Shown one piece after another: positions 24,379 to 32,323 of a DNA stretch of 64,000 nucleotides. Numbering within the stretch: position 1 is the first letter of the stretch; every line of letters begins with the position of its first letter. A program made the translations under genes and the position numbers. The notes below the pieces were generated by a model. It searched no databases. It saw only the letters and a list, made by a program, of their open reading frames with translations, and was not told where the DNA came from. The DNA lies in assembly GCF_013376475.1 (NCBI RefSeq), contig NZ_CP045508.1, positions 3,756,001-3,820,000 of the forward strand, in the 5' to 3' direction. Source of the DNA: Desulfolutivibrio sulfoxidireducens. GTDB taxonomy: Bacteria; Desulfobacterota; Desulfovibrionia; Desulfovibrionales; Desulfovibrionaceae.

Positions 24379-24839
24379 GGGCTGATCCCGGCTACGGGGT
24401 TGACGATGTCCCCTTGTGCCTTCGTTTTGCAAGAAAAGCAACGCGGCAGGGCGCGCCCTCGGGAAAAATCGAACGAACCCGGTGTCGCCAGGCGATACGG
24501 AGACCCCGAGAGGGAGGCCCTTCCGTTCCCCACGCTTTTTTGAAACCCGGGACGCCGCGCGGCATTTGCGGTCGCGGCCGCGCGGCCCGGTGGAGGATTG
24601 CCCTTCTCTTTTTTCTCCTGTACAAGGGCCATTCGTATTTTCAGCGGCAAGCCCCGGGGCCGCCCCCCACGCGTCGGAATCCTCCGCCGTACCGGGCATG
24701 GCCCGCCGCTTTCTTGCCCCGTCGTTTTACGGGAGCAACAACGAGACACACGCGCATCGGCGCATGGGACCGGACCGCTTCCCGAACCGGCCCGGCGCCG
24801 AAAAGACGTGGCGCGGCGCGACGCCGTATCGGCCGGAGC
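24379..24839. other. 461-bp divergent intergenic region
   Basis: This GC-rich region lies between the minus-strand exporter and the plus-strand M23 peptidase gene and must contain both promoters. Open frames cross it in several phases but none has a ribosome site or protein-like composition. I see no clear promoter, hairpin or repeat. Confidence 0.4.
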
Positions 24840-25745
24840 ATGCTCAAATCCGGATACCAGATATTTATCTTCCAAAGCGGCAAAGGGGTACGGCGCCTCG
24901 TCACCGTTCGCGGCTGGCTGCTTGCCCTTCCCCTGTGCGCCCTGGCCGCCCTGGCGGCGGTCAACGTCACCCTCTGGAAATACTATGCGGGGCATGAGGA
25001 ACTTTTGCGCCAAAAAGAGGAGCGGCGCGGCGCCCTGGCCGAGCAGAAATCCGTGTCCCTCAGGCTCAAGGAACGCATGGAACGCGTCGAATCCGAGGTG
25101 ACCCGCATCGGTTCGTTCAATAAAAAACTCGGAATCATGGTCGCTTTCAACCCGGCCAAGGACGCCTCCCCGGCTGGCGTCGGCGCACCGGGGCCAGATC
25201 TGGCGGCCTCGTCGGGACTGTACTTCTCCCGCCAGGGCGCGCTGGTGCGCAAGATGAACGAATTCATCGAATACCTGGGCCAGGAGATCGCCTTGCAGGA
25301 GGTCCTGCAACAGCGGTTGCGCAACACCCTGCGGGAAAAAAAACTGGAATTCGAGGCCAGGCCCTCCCTGTGGCCCATGCGTGGCTACATCACCTCCGGG
25401 TTCGGCCCCAGGCGCTCCCCCTTCGGCAGGCGGGCCGATTTTCACAACGGCGTGGACATCAAGGCCCCCCACGGCTCACCGATCCACGCCCCGGGCGCGG
25501 GACGGGTCACGGACGTGGACTATCAAAGCGGGTACGGCCTGCGGGTCGTCATCGTCCATGATTTCGGCATCAGCACCCTGTACGGCCATCTCAAGTCGGC
25601 CGTGGTCACCCCGGGACAGGAGGTCAGACGCGGCCAGCTCATCGCCTATTCCGGAAATTCAGGCCGCACGACCGGAACCCACCTGCACTACGAGGTCCAG
25701 GTGAACGGCGAGCCGGTCAACCCGCTCCGCTTCATGCTCGATTGA
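24840..25745 (+). CDS. Membrane-anchored M23 (LytM) peptidase
   Basis: A 301-residue cell-wall hydrolase. A basic N-terminus and one membrane helix (about 23-45, LLALPLCALAALAAVNVTLW) put the rest in the periplasm. A coiled coil follows (about 50-90, rich in K, E and R). The M23 domain spans about 185-301 with the zinc ligands in HNGVD and HLHYE and the GYGLRVVIVHDFG strand, so it should be catalytically active on peptidoglycan cross-links. The ATG at 24840 begins a sensible membrane protein; GGAG is only one base away, which is unusually close. It precedes a LysM lipoprotein, so the pair may act together on the wall. Confidence 0.85.
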   Translation: MLKSGYQIFIFQSGKGVRRLVTVRGWLLALPLCALAALAAVNVTLWKYYAGHEELLRQKEERRGALAEQKSVSLRLKERMERVESEVTRIGSFNKKLGIMVAFNPAKDASPAGVGAPGPDLAASSGLYFSRQGALVRKMNEFIEYLGQEIALQEVLQQRLRNTLREKKLEFEARPSLWPMRGYITSGFGPRRSPFGRRADFHNGVDIKAPHGSPIHAPGAGRVTDVDYQSGYGLRVVIVHDFGISTLYGHLKSAVVTPGQEVRRGQLIAYSGNSGRTTGTHLHYEVQVNGEPVNPLRFMLD

Positions 25746-25880
25746 TCCCTCCGGACCGGGCAATCCCGGGCTTTACGCCCCCGGGGGGGTGATGCTATCG
25801 TTTTCAACGTTGGCGCGAACGATCCTCTTTTTTGATGAAAACCCGGGCCTTATTCCCAAAACCCACGGAAGATACGTTTT

Positions 25881-26549
25881 ATGGCGAAGAGCCCACGACT
25901 CCTTTTTTTCTGCCTCCTGATCTCCTTGGCCCTCTTTGGAACGGGATGCCTGAATCGTCCCGAATATGAAATAAACGTGACCTACATCAACGACGACCTG
26001 TTGTCCCAGGAGGAAACGCTCGCCCGGGAGCAGCTTCGCCAAACCAGGGCGCGGTACGAGGAGGCCCTGCGCAGTGGGGCGGCCGCGCCCGGCGGCACGA
26101 TCGAAAAGGAATTCACCGCCGCCAGGGAGAAATGCATCATCATCAAGAAGGAACAGGAACGCCGCAAGGGCCGGGAGCTCACCACCCGGGACATTGCCGC
26201 CGATCCGGAACTGGCCATCCCCGAACCTCCCTCCAAAAACCCACGGACCGGGTCCCGGCCGATCCAGGCCCCAGCCACGCCCGAGACCACCACGCCCCCA
26301 CCCGATCCGGGGACGGACGCCGCACCGGAAATGGGCATCCGCCCTGCCGCTTCACCCCAAAAACCCCTTCCTCCATCCTCGGATGCGAACGTCCCCACAC
26401 CCCCGGCCTACACCGTGGTCAAGGGCGACACCCTTGGTTCGATAGCCAAGCGGGTTGGCACCGACGTTCACACGCTCGCCCAGTTCAACGCCCTGGCCAA
26501 TGGGAACAAACTGACCCCGGGGCAACTTCTGAAGATACCCCCGCGCTGA
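25881..26549 (+). CDS. LysM-domain lipoprotein
   Basis: A 222-residue protein. The signal peptide (residues 1-22) ends at C23 in LFGTGC, an acceptable though imperfect lipobox. A charged helical region (about 45-105, many E, R and K) is followed by a Pro/Thr-rich linker (about 110-170) and a C-terminal LysM motif (YTVVKGDTLGSIAKRVGTD to LTPGQLLKIPP) that would bind peptidoglycan. The gene follows the M23 peptidase by 135 bases in the same direction. A NlpD-like role as activator or anchor for wall hydrolysis is plausible but not shown. Confidence 0.82.
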   Translation: MAKSPRLLFFCLLISLALFGTGCLNRPEYEINVTYINDDLLSQEETLAREQLRQTRARYEEALRSGAAAPGGTIEKEFTAAREKCIIIKKEQERRKGRELTTRDIAADPELAIPEPPSKNPRTGSRPIQAPATPETTTPPPDPGTDAAPEMGIRPAASPQKPLPPSSDANVPTPPAYTVVKGDTLGSIAKRVGTDVHTLAQFNALANGNKLTPGQLLKIPPR

Positions 26550-26656
26550 CCGACGGCGGCCTCGCGAAACCCGCCCTCCTCTGATTCGGCTTGCCCCGGC
26601 GGGCTCGCCAGGGTAAAATTCGTCTCCTTCTCCAATCCGTAACAGGAGTCGACACC

Positions 26657-27268
26657 ATGAACGTGCTCGTCGTCTTTTATTCCCTTTACGGACACGTCAG
26701 TTCCCTGGCCCAGGCCGTCGCCGAGGGCGTCGACCAGGTCCCGGGCGCGGTGGCCGTCCTGCGCCGCGTTCCCGAGACCCTGACCCCGGAAACCATCGAA
26801 AAAATGGGCGCCGCCGAGGCCCAAAGAACCCTGCGCGTGGTCCCGGAATGCACCCTGGACGAACTCGCCCAGGCCGACGCCATCCTCTTCGGAACCCCCA
26901 CCCGATTCGGCAACATGTGCGGCCAGATGCGCCAGTTCCTGGACGCCACCGGCGGCTTGTGGGCCAAGGGCGCCCTGGTGGGCAAGCCCGGGGGCGTCTT
27001 CTGCTCCACCGGAACCCAGCACGGCGGGCAGGAAACCACCCTCGTAAGCTTCATCTGCACCCTCATGCACCACGGCATGCTCATTGTCGGGCTGCCCTAT
27101 TCCTTTTCCGGCCAGACCAGGGTGGACGAGATCACCGGCGGTTCCCCCTACGGGGCCACCACCATCGCCGGACCCGACGGTGGCCGCATGCCCTCGGAAA
27201 ACGAGCTGGATGCCGCCCGCTTCCAGGGCCGACACCTGGCCATGATCGCGGCCAAACTCCAGGGCTGA
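26657..27268 (+). CDS. wrbA: WrbA-type NAD(P)H:quinone oxidoreductase
   Basis: A 203-residue flavodoxin-fold enzyme of normal WrbA length that would reduce quinones by two electrons using FMN. It shows the FMN phosphate loop [19 protein letters not shown], the [16 protein letters not shown] segment, and the [13 protein letters not shown] stretch characteristic of WrbA. AGGAG lies 8 bases before the ATG at 26657. It is soluble and has no obvious partner nearby; a GC hairpin follows it. Confidence 0.92.
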   Translation: MNVLVVFYSLYGHVSSLAQAVAEGVDQVPGAVAVLRRVPETLTPETIEKMGAAEAQRTLRVVPECTLDELAQADAILFGTPTRFGNMCGQMRQFLDATGGLWAKGALVGKPGGVFCSTGTQHGGQETTLVSFICTLMHHGMLIVGLPYSFSGQTRVDEITGGSPYGATTIAGPDGGRMPSENELDAARFQGRHLAMIAAKLQG

Positions 27269-27279
27269 TCCGGCCCCGG

Positions 27280-27308
27280 ACGCCCCGCCGCCCGGCCCGG
27301 CGGGGCGT
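27280..27308 (+). terminator. Hairpin after wrbA
   Basis: ACGCCCCGCCG at 27280-27290 pairs perfectly with CGGCGGGGCGT at 27298-27308 (11 bp, 7-base loop). It has no T run, so it is either a weak terminator or a 3'-end-protecting hairpin. Confidence 0.5.
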
Positions 27309-27368
27309 TGCCCAGACCATCACCTTTTTGCCGCCCCCCGCGTGGGTGGGCGGACGGGAGTGTCTTGC

Positions 27369-28682
27369 ATGCGCGTTGGAATCGTCGGCGCCGGACTCGC
27401 CGGGTGCGAGTGCGCCATGGCCCTGGCCCGCTGTGGCGTGGACGTGGTCCTCTTCGAGATGAAACCCCGGGGCTTCTCACCGGCCCACACGTCCGAAGAC
27501 TTAGCCGAGCTGGTCTGCTCCAACTCCTTTCGCTCCGACGATCCCGAGTCCGCCGTGGGCCTGCTCAAGCTCGAAATGGCCGAGGCCGGAAGCCTGGTCA
27601 TGGCCGTGGCCCGCCAGACCGCCGTGCCGGCCGGAAAGGCCCTGGCCGTGGACCGCGGCCTCTTCTCCGCCGAGATCACCGCCCGCATCCAGGCCGAACC
27701 CCGCATCCGCCTCGAACGCCGCGAGATCCAGACCCTCGACGACCCGGACCTGGCCGGCCTCGACGCCGTGGTCCTGGCCGCCGGCCCCCTGGCCTCGGAC
27801 GCCCTGGCCCGCGATCTGGCCCGGGTCGTCGGCCACGACAGCCTCTACTTCTACGACGCCATCGCCCCCATCGTGGACGCCGCCTCCATCGACCTTTCCG
27901 TCGCCTTCCGGGCCTCCCGCTACGAGGACGGCCCGGGAGACTACCTCAACTGTCCCATGGACGAGACCCAGTACCGCCGCTTCGTGGCCGACCTTGTGGC
28001 CGCCGACAAGGTCAAACCCCGCGAGTTCGAGACCCACCTGCACTTCGAAGGCTGCCTGCCCATCGAAACCATGGCCGAACGCGGCGAAATGACCCTGGCC
28101 TTCGGCCCCCTCAAGCCCGTGGGCCTGACCGACCCCAAAACCGGCCGACGCCCCTTCGCCGTCATCCAACTGCGCCCGGAAAACAGCGCCCGCACCATGT
28201 ACAACATGGTCGGTTTCCAGACCAAGCTCACCTACCCCGAACAGCTACGCGTCTTCCGCACCATCCCCGGACTCGAACACGCCGAGTTCGTCCGGCTGGG
28301 CAGCATTCACCGCAATACCTTCGTGGATGCCCCCAAAACCCTCTCCCCCTGCCTGGAGCTGCTCGCCAGGCCCGGCACATACCTCGCCGGACAGATCACC
28401 GGCGTCGAGGGCTACGTGGAATCCGCCGCCTGCGGCCTGTGGCTCGGACTGCACCTGGCCGCCCGGCTCCATGGCCGACACCTGCCCCCGCCTCCCCCGG
28501 AATCGGCCATGGGCGCGCTTCTGGCCCACCTGCATACCGACGCCAAACACTTCCAGCCCATGAACGTCAATTTCGGCCTCTCCCCGGCCCTCACCGGCCG
28601 CCACAAAAAAGTCGAACGCAAGGCCCTCTACGCCTCCCGCGCCCGCGACGCCTGGGCACGGTGGAGGGAAGAAAACGTGTAG
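27369..28682 (+). CDS. trmFO: TrmFO tRNA:m5U54 methyltransferase
   Basis: A 437-residue flavoprotein of standard length. It makes 5-methyluridine at position 54 of tRNA using methylene-tetrahydrofolate and FADH2. Visible marks are the FAD-binding GAGLAGCE near the N-terminus, the CSNSFRSDD segment, PAGKALAVDRGLFS, and the YNMVGFQTKL and AGQITGVEGYVESAA regions toward the C-terminus. GGGAG lies 8 bases before the ATG; an upstream in-frame start adds nine residues without a ribosome site. The last residues end just before a repeat-type hairpin. Confidence 0.95.
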   Translation: MRVGIVGAGLAGCECAMALARCGVDVVLFEMKPRGFSPAHTSEDLAELVCSNSFRSDDPESAVGLLKLEMAEAGSLVMAVARQTAVPAGKALAVDRGLFSAEITARIQAEPRIRLERREIQTLDDPDLAGLDAVVLAAGPLASDALARDLARVVGHDSLYFYDAIAPIVDAASIDLSVAFRASRYEDGPGDYLNCPMDETQYRRFVADLVAADKVKPREFETHLHFEGCLPIETMAERGEMTLAFGPLKPVGLTDPKTGRRPFAVIQLRPENSARTMYNMVGFQTKLTYPEQLRVFRTIPGLEHAEFVRLGSIHRNTFVDAPKTLSPCLELLARPGTYLAGQITGVEGYVESAACGLWLGLHLAARLHGRHLPPPPPESAMGALLAHLHTDAKHFQPMNVNFGLSPALTGRHKKVERKALYASRARDAWARWREENV

Positions 28683-28684
28683 CG

Positions 28685-28702
28685 CCGGGGCTGCCGCCCC
28701 GG
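28685..28702. repeat. Hairpin CCGGGGCTGCCGCCCCGG after trmFO
   Basis: A 7-bp GC stem with TGCC loop directly after the trmFO stop. It is the reverse complement of the core of the 25-bp tandem units at 48627-48690, so it belongs to the dispersed repeat family and may end the trmFO transcript. The following 180 bases to the next gene are AT-richer and presumably hold its promoter. Confidence 0.6.
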
Positions 28703-28882
28703 ACCCTCCGAACTCTGTGAGTCAATCCATACGAGTAGCACCGTTTTCTGTCGAAGCGGGCAGGCCTTCCCACCTCTCTTTCTCGGGGTGGTATTCTCAT
28801 TTTCGGACCAAATAGCTTTTAAAGCATTCCGCTTCGTGATAGATTGTTTAATATTCTGATTATGCTAGGCAGGAGGACTGAA

Positions 28883-29362
28883 ATGAAACTGAATCGTGCT
28901 TCACAACTTGAATTTTTGACCAAGCTACGTGACATGTACCCTGAAGGCCTATCTGAATGTTTCGATAGCGACAATGATTTTGATACGACGGGAAACTTAT
29001 TTTACCTTCTAGAGCACGGGCTTATCAAGGCTTCCGCCGTCAAAGACAAAATTGGATCTCGCTCGGCTATTGCCAATATTAAGATTACCGCAAAGGGTAT
29101 TGATTTCCTTGAAGATGACGGAGGCATAAATGCAATTCTGAAAAAAATTACCGTTAAGATTGATTGCGATTCAATCAAAGAACTATTATTTAGCACAATA
29201 CAATCACAAGATATGCAAGAAAGTGAAAAATCGAGGCTGAAAAAGGCTATCAAAAGTGCTCCAGCAACAGCTTTTTCAGAGTTCATCAAGCAGTTAGTCG
29301 GCCAATCTCTTGCTAGGGGCCCAGAGCTCATTAGTTTAATTCAAAATACGTTTTCCTCGTAA
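28883..29362 (+). CDS. Low-GC hypothetical protein, probably acquired
   Basis: A 159-residue protein with AGGAGG six bases before the ATG. The base composition is far below all neighbours and codon use is AT-rich (AAA, ATT, GAT), as are the flanks from about 28.75 to 29.5 kb. The N-terminal part (RASQLEFLTKLRDMYPEGL, then LEHGLIKASAV and ITAKGIDFLEDDGG) looks like a small winged-helix module; the C-terminal part (EKSRLKKAIKSAPATAFSEFIKQL) is helical. Similar proteins occur scattered in other genomes without a known role. It was probably gained by horizontal transfer. No integrase or repeat bounds it. Confidence 0.65.
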   Translation: MKLNRASQLEFLTKLRDMYPEGLSECFDSDNDFDTTGNLFYLLEHGLIKASAVKDKIGSRSAIANIKITAKGIDFLEDDGGINAILKKITVKIDCDSIKELLFSTIQSQDMQESEKSRLKKAIKSAPATAFSEFIKQLVGQSLARGPELISLIQNTFSS

Positions 29363-29516
29363 TAATTATTTTCCACAAACAATAACCAGCTTAACCCACC
29401 TGATTTGTTTATAATAATATTTATCCCCCTAGTATTCGTTCATTCACAAGGCCACCAAAAGAAAAATAAGGCCGTGCTTTACAATCACATAGAATTTCAC
29501 CTTTCTACTTTCTGAT

Positions 29517-30374
29517 TTAGGTTCGAAATCCGTGGGAGAATGCGGGATCGTAGAGTTTCGAGCGGGCCGGGTCGGCAAGCAGGTGCGGCAGGATAAGGAA
29601 GATGGTCTGCCGGGTCGTGTTTTCGTCCCGGACCCGGTCGGGCAGGGCGTCGACGGTGGTCCAGAAGAGCTTCTCGTCCGGCCAGCCCAGCCGGTACGCC
29701 ACGCCGACCGGGGTGTCCGGGGGAAGTCCGGCCGCCAGAAGCTCCCGGCGCAGGCCCTCGGGATCGCCTGCGGAAAGATAAATGGCCAGGGAGGTTTTAT
29801 GGGCCGCCAGGTCGCGTAGCCGCTCGGTGTCCGGAACCGGCGTGCGGCCCGAGAGCCGTGTAAGCAGAAGTGTCTGGGTGGCCTCGGGCATGGTGAACGA
29901 TACCCCAAGCGCCGCCGCCGCCGCCGAGGCGGTCGTCACCCCGGGAACGATCTCGTACGGAACGCCGTCCCGTTCCAAAAGCCGCGCCTGCTCCGCCACC
30001 GCCCCGTACAACCCCGGATCGCCCGTGTGCACCCGGGCCGCCGTCTCGCCCCCGCGCGCCGCTTCCACCAAAAGCCCATGCGTCTCCTCCAGGGTCATGG
30101 ACGACGAATCCAGCACCCTGGCCCCCTCCCTCGCCCCGGCCACCACCTCCCGGGGCACCAGCGACCCGGCATAGAGCACCAGCCCCGCCTCACCGATCAC
30201 CCGCGCCGCCTTGACCGTGAGCAGCCCCGGATCACCTGGACCGGCCCCGATGAAAAAGACGCGGGGAGAAGACGGGGAGGAAGGAGGGAATCGGGAGGGA
30301 ACCCCCTTTTGCAAAAGGGGGTTCCCTCCCGAACCCTCCCTCCCCGAAAACTTTTGGCGGTTCTCGTTGGTCAT
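29517..30374 (-). CDS. cobM: Precorrin-4/cobalt-precorrin-4 C11-methyltransferase
   Basis: A 285-residue SAM-dependent enzyme of corrin ring synthesis. The core from about residue 38 begins VFFIGAGPGDPGLLTVKA and contains YAGSLVP, VHTGDPGLYGA and VPGVTTASAAAAALG, typical of CobM/CbiF. The first about 37 residues are atypical: they are translated from a 38-bp perfect palindrome and its flanks, giving a Pro/Ser/Gly-rich leader. No other start lies between the palindrome and the core, so this odd leader is probably translated. GAGGAAG precedes the ATG at 30374. It lies downstream of cobL with a 53-base gap, so the two form an operon. Confidence 0.88.
   Translation of the reverse strand: MTNENRQKFSGREGSGGNPLLQKGVPSRFPPSSPSSPRVFFIGAGPGDPGLLTVKAARVIGEAGLVLYAGSLVPREVVAGAREGARVLDSSSMTLEETHGLLVEAARGGETAARVHTGDPGLYGAVAEQARLLERDGVPYEIVPGVTTASAAAAALGVSFTMPEATQTLLLTRLSGRTPVPDTERLRDLAAHKTSLAIYLSAGDPEGLRRELLAAGLPPDTPVGVAYRLGWPDEKLFWTTVDALPDRVRDENTTRQTIFLILPHLLADPARSKLYDPAFSHGFRT
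30293..30330. repeat. 38-bp perfect palindrome inside the cobM 5' coding region
   Basis: Bases 30293-30311 and 30312-30330 are exact reverse complements (19 bp per arm, centre GC). On the plus strand it continues as GAACCCTCCC, the same spacer that follows hairpin 1 of the repeat at 42065. As RNA it would form a very stable stem about 45-80 bases downstream of the cobM start, in the coding sequence. Confidence 0.9.
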
Positions 30375-30427
30375 ATGCGTCTTCCTCTCTACCAACCGCC
30401 CGGTCCGTGGCCTTGCCACGGACCGGG

Positions 30428-31732
30428 CTATTCGGGGGTCCAGGGGGACTGAGTCCCCCTGGTGGGGGAGGGGTGCGGGGAGGGGGCGAAGCCCTCTCCC
30501 CGCGTCTCATCCCGCTCGCCGGCCACCAGGAACACGGGGTTGTCCGGGATCAGGCGGGTATGGGTGGCCAGCGGGGTTTCCGTCGCGGCCTGGATATGGG
30601 TGGTCTGGTGGGACCAGTGGTTGGCGGTAAAAAAGTCCCGGGTCTGTTCGAGGGTGTCCAGCAGGGTGGCGGCGACAACGATACGGCCATGAGGGGCGAG
30701 GCGCGCGGCGACGGCGGGCAGGATATGGGGGGCACGGGAGAGGCCGCCGCCGAGAAAGATGCGGTCGGGATCGGGAAGGGTATGCAGGGCCTCGGGCATG
30801 GCCGCGTGGACGGGGGTGACGGTCAGCGCGCCGGTACGCCGGATGTTTTTGACCAGATGGTTGAAACGGCCGAGGTCTTTTTCCACGGCGAAGACGCCGC
30901 CCTCCGGGCACAGCCGGGCGGCCTCCAGGGCCACGGAGCCGGTCCCCGCGCCCAGGTCCCAGACCGTGTCCGCCGGGACGATGCGAAGCAGGGCCAGGGC
31001 CGCGGCGCGCACGGGCGCTTTGGTGAACACGCCGTCGTCCCGGGACAGGGAGGAGGCGGAAAGGCCCAGGGTCAGGACGGTTTCCGGGGGGCTGGCGCGT
31101 TCGACGAAGACCATGTTGAGGGGCGAAAAGGCGGTATCGGGAAGAGGGGCGGCGAGGTCCAGGCGGGTATATTTCTCGTCCGCAAGGCCCATGTTCTCGA
31201 AGACGTGCAGGGCGAAGTCCGGACCGCCCCGGTCGAGCACGGCCCGGGCCAGGGCCTGGGGCGTATGAACGGCATCGGTGTACACGGCGGCCTGACCGCG
31301 ACGCATGAGCGCCCGAAAAAGGGGGCCATGGTCGTCGCGGCCGTGCAGGCTGACGGCCGGAATGTCGTCGAAGGGGCGGCCGAGGCGGGCGGCCATGGCC
31401 GCAACGGCGGTGACGTTTGGTATAAAACGCAGGTCGCCAGGGGCGAAGCGGGTGAGAAGCGTCCGGCCGATACCAAAATAGAGCGGATCGCCGTCGGCCA
31501 GCACCGCGACGCGGAAGCCTGCGGCGTGCCGCTCGGCCAGGCGGTCCAGAACAGCGGAAAGTGGCCCGGTCAGGGGAATTTTTTCCGCCGGATGATCGGA
31601 AAAGGCATCGAGAAGCCGTTTCCCGGCGGCCAGGACCCGGGCCTCGGCCACGGCCTCGGCCGCATCGGGCGGAAGCGAGGGCCGGCCGATGCCCACGCCG
31701 GCCACCAGAACGGAAAATGTGGCGTTGCCCAT
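30428..31732 (-). CDS. cobL: Precorrin-6Y methyltransferase, CbiE-CbiT fusion
   Basis: A 434-residue bifunctional enzyme that methylates C5 and C15 and decarboxylates the ring-C acetate in corrin synthesis. The N-terminal CbiE half has VLVAGVGIGRPSLPP and ADGDPLYFGIGRTL; the C-terminal CbiT half (from about residue 240) has the SAM site VWDLGAGTGSVALEAA. Two starts are possible: ATG 31732 with AGGG upstream (used) or 31747, five codons longer. The last about 25 residues (EGFAPSPHPSPTRG...) come from a double-hairpin repeat rather than from the enzyme. Operon with cobM; divergent from the ModE-type gene. Confidence 0.9.
   Translation of the reverse strand: MGNATFSVLVAGVGIGRPSLPPDAAEAVAEARVLAAGKRLLDAFSDHPAEKIPLTGPLSAVLDRLAERHAAGFRVAVLADGDPLYFGIGRTLLTRFAPGDLRFIPNVTAVAAMAARLGRPFDDIPAVSLHGRDDHGPLFRALMRRGQAAVYTDAVHTPQALARAVLDRGGPDFALHVFENMGLADEKYTRLDLAAPLPDTAFSPLNMVFVERASPPETVLTLGLSASSLSRDDGVFTKAPVRAAALALLRIVPADTVWDLGAGTGSVALEAARLCPEGGVFAVEKDLGRFNHLVKNIRRTGALTVTPVHAAMPEALHTLPDPDRIFLGGGLSRAPHILPAVAARLAPHGRIVVAATLLDTLEQTRDFFTANHWSHQTTHIQAATETPLATHTRLIPDNPVFLVAGERDETRGEGFAPSPHPSPTRGTQSPWTPE
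30440..30503 (-). repeat. Double-hairpin repeat forming the 3' end of cobL
   Basis: Read on the minus strand: hairpin 1 is 30475-30503 (13-bp stem with one mismatch, loop of three bases, GGGAGAGGGC/GCCC core), a spacer ACCCCTCCCCCA follows, and hairpin 2 is 30440-30462 (CCAGGGGGACT/AGTCCCCCTGG, 11 bp). Layout and core match the copies at 33555 and 42065. It supplies the last cobL codons. Confidence 0.75.
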
Positions 31733-31906
31733 GCGCACCCTGTACATGGCCTGGCGGGCAGGGTCAAAAGGCCCGGCGCGACGAACGTCCGTCCATTTCG
31801 ACTTCTGTTTGCCTCCCGGGTCCGGCCGGGGTAAGAAGGATGCGGACGATTTTCTCGCGCCCGCCTGAATGACGGGGACCAACCCGCGTCCCGACCCGGA
31901 GAACCC

Positions 31907-32323
31907 ATGCACGACATAAAACCCACCCAGCGCCTGCATCTGTGGCTCGAATCCGGCCAGGACATGTTTTTGGGCCTCGGCCGCGTCCAACTTCTGGAAC
32001 GCGTGGAGGAGTTCGGTTCCCTCAACAAGGCCGCCCAGGCCATGGGCATGTCCTACCGGGCCGCCTGGGGACGCCTCAAACGCTCGGAATCCGTGCTCGG
32101 GGCGGCCTTGGTGGAGAAGACCGGACCCAAGCAGGGCTTCCGGCTCACCGAACTCGGCCGGGATCTGGTGCGGCGCTTCAAAGATTGGCATGCCGAGGTG
32201 GAACGGTTCGCCCTTGATCGGGCGCGCCAGACCTTTCCCTGGCCCGTGGACGCCTTCTCCCCACCGTGCGCGGATGACCGCGTGGACGATCCCGACACGT
32301 TGCGCCGAACCACATGCCCCTAA
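31907..32323 (+). CDS. ModE-type winged-helix regulator
   Basis: A 138-residue protein with the ModE N-terminal DNA-binding domain: RVQLLERVEEFGSLNKAAQAMGMSYRAAWGRLKRSE, then GFRLTELGRDLVRRF. There is no C-terminal molybdate-binding (MOP) domain, only about 35 extra residues, so it cannot sense molybdate as full-length ModE does. GGAG lies five bases before the ATG. It is divergent from cobL across 174 bases and overlaps the start of the FtsX-type permease gene by ten bases, so it may control either. Single-domain ModE-like regulators are frequent next to metal or cofactor genes in sulfate reducers. Confidence 0.82.
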   Translation: MHDIKPTQRLHLWLESGQDMFLGLGRVQLLERVEEFGSLNKAAQAMGMSYRAAWGRLKRSESVLGAALVEKTGPKQGFRLTELGRDLVRRFKDWHAEVERFALDRARQTFPWPVDAFSPPCADDRVDDPDTLRRTTCP

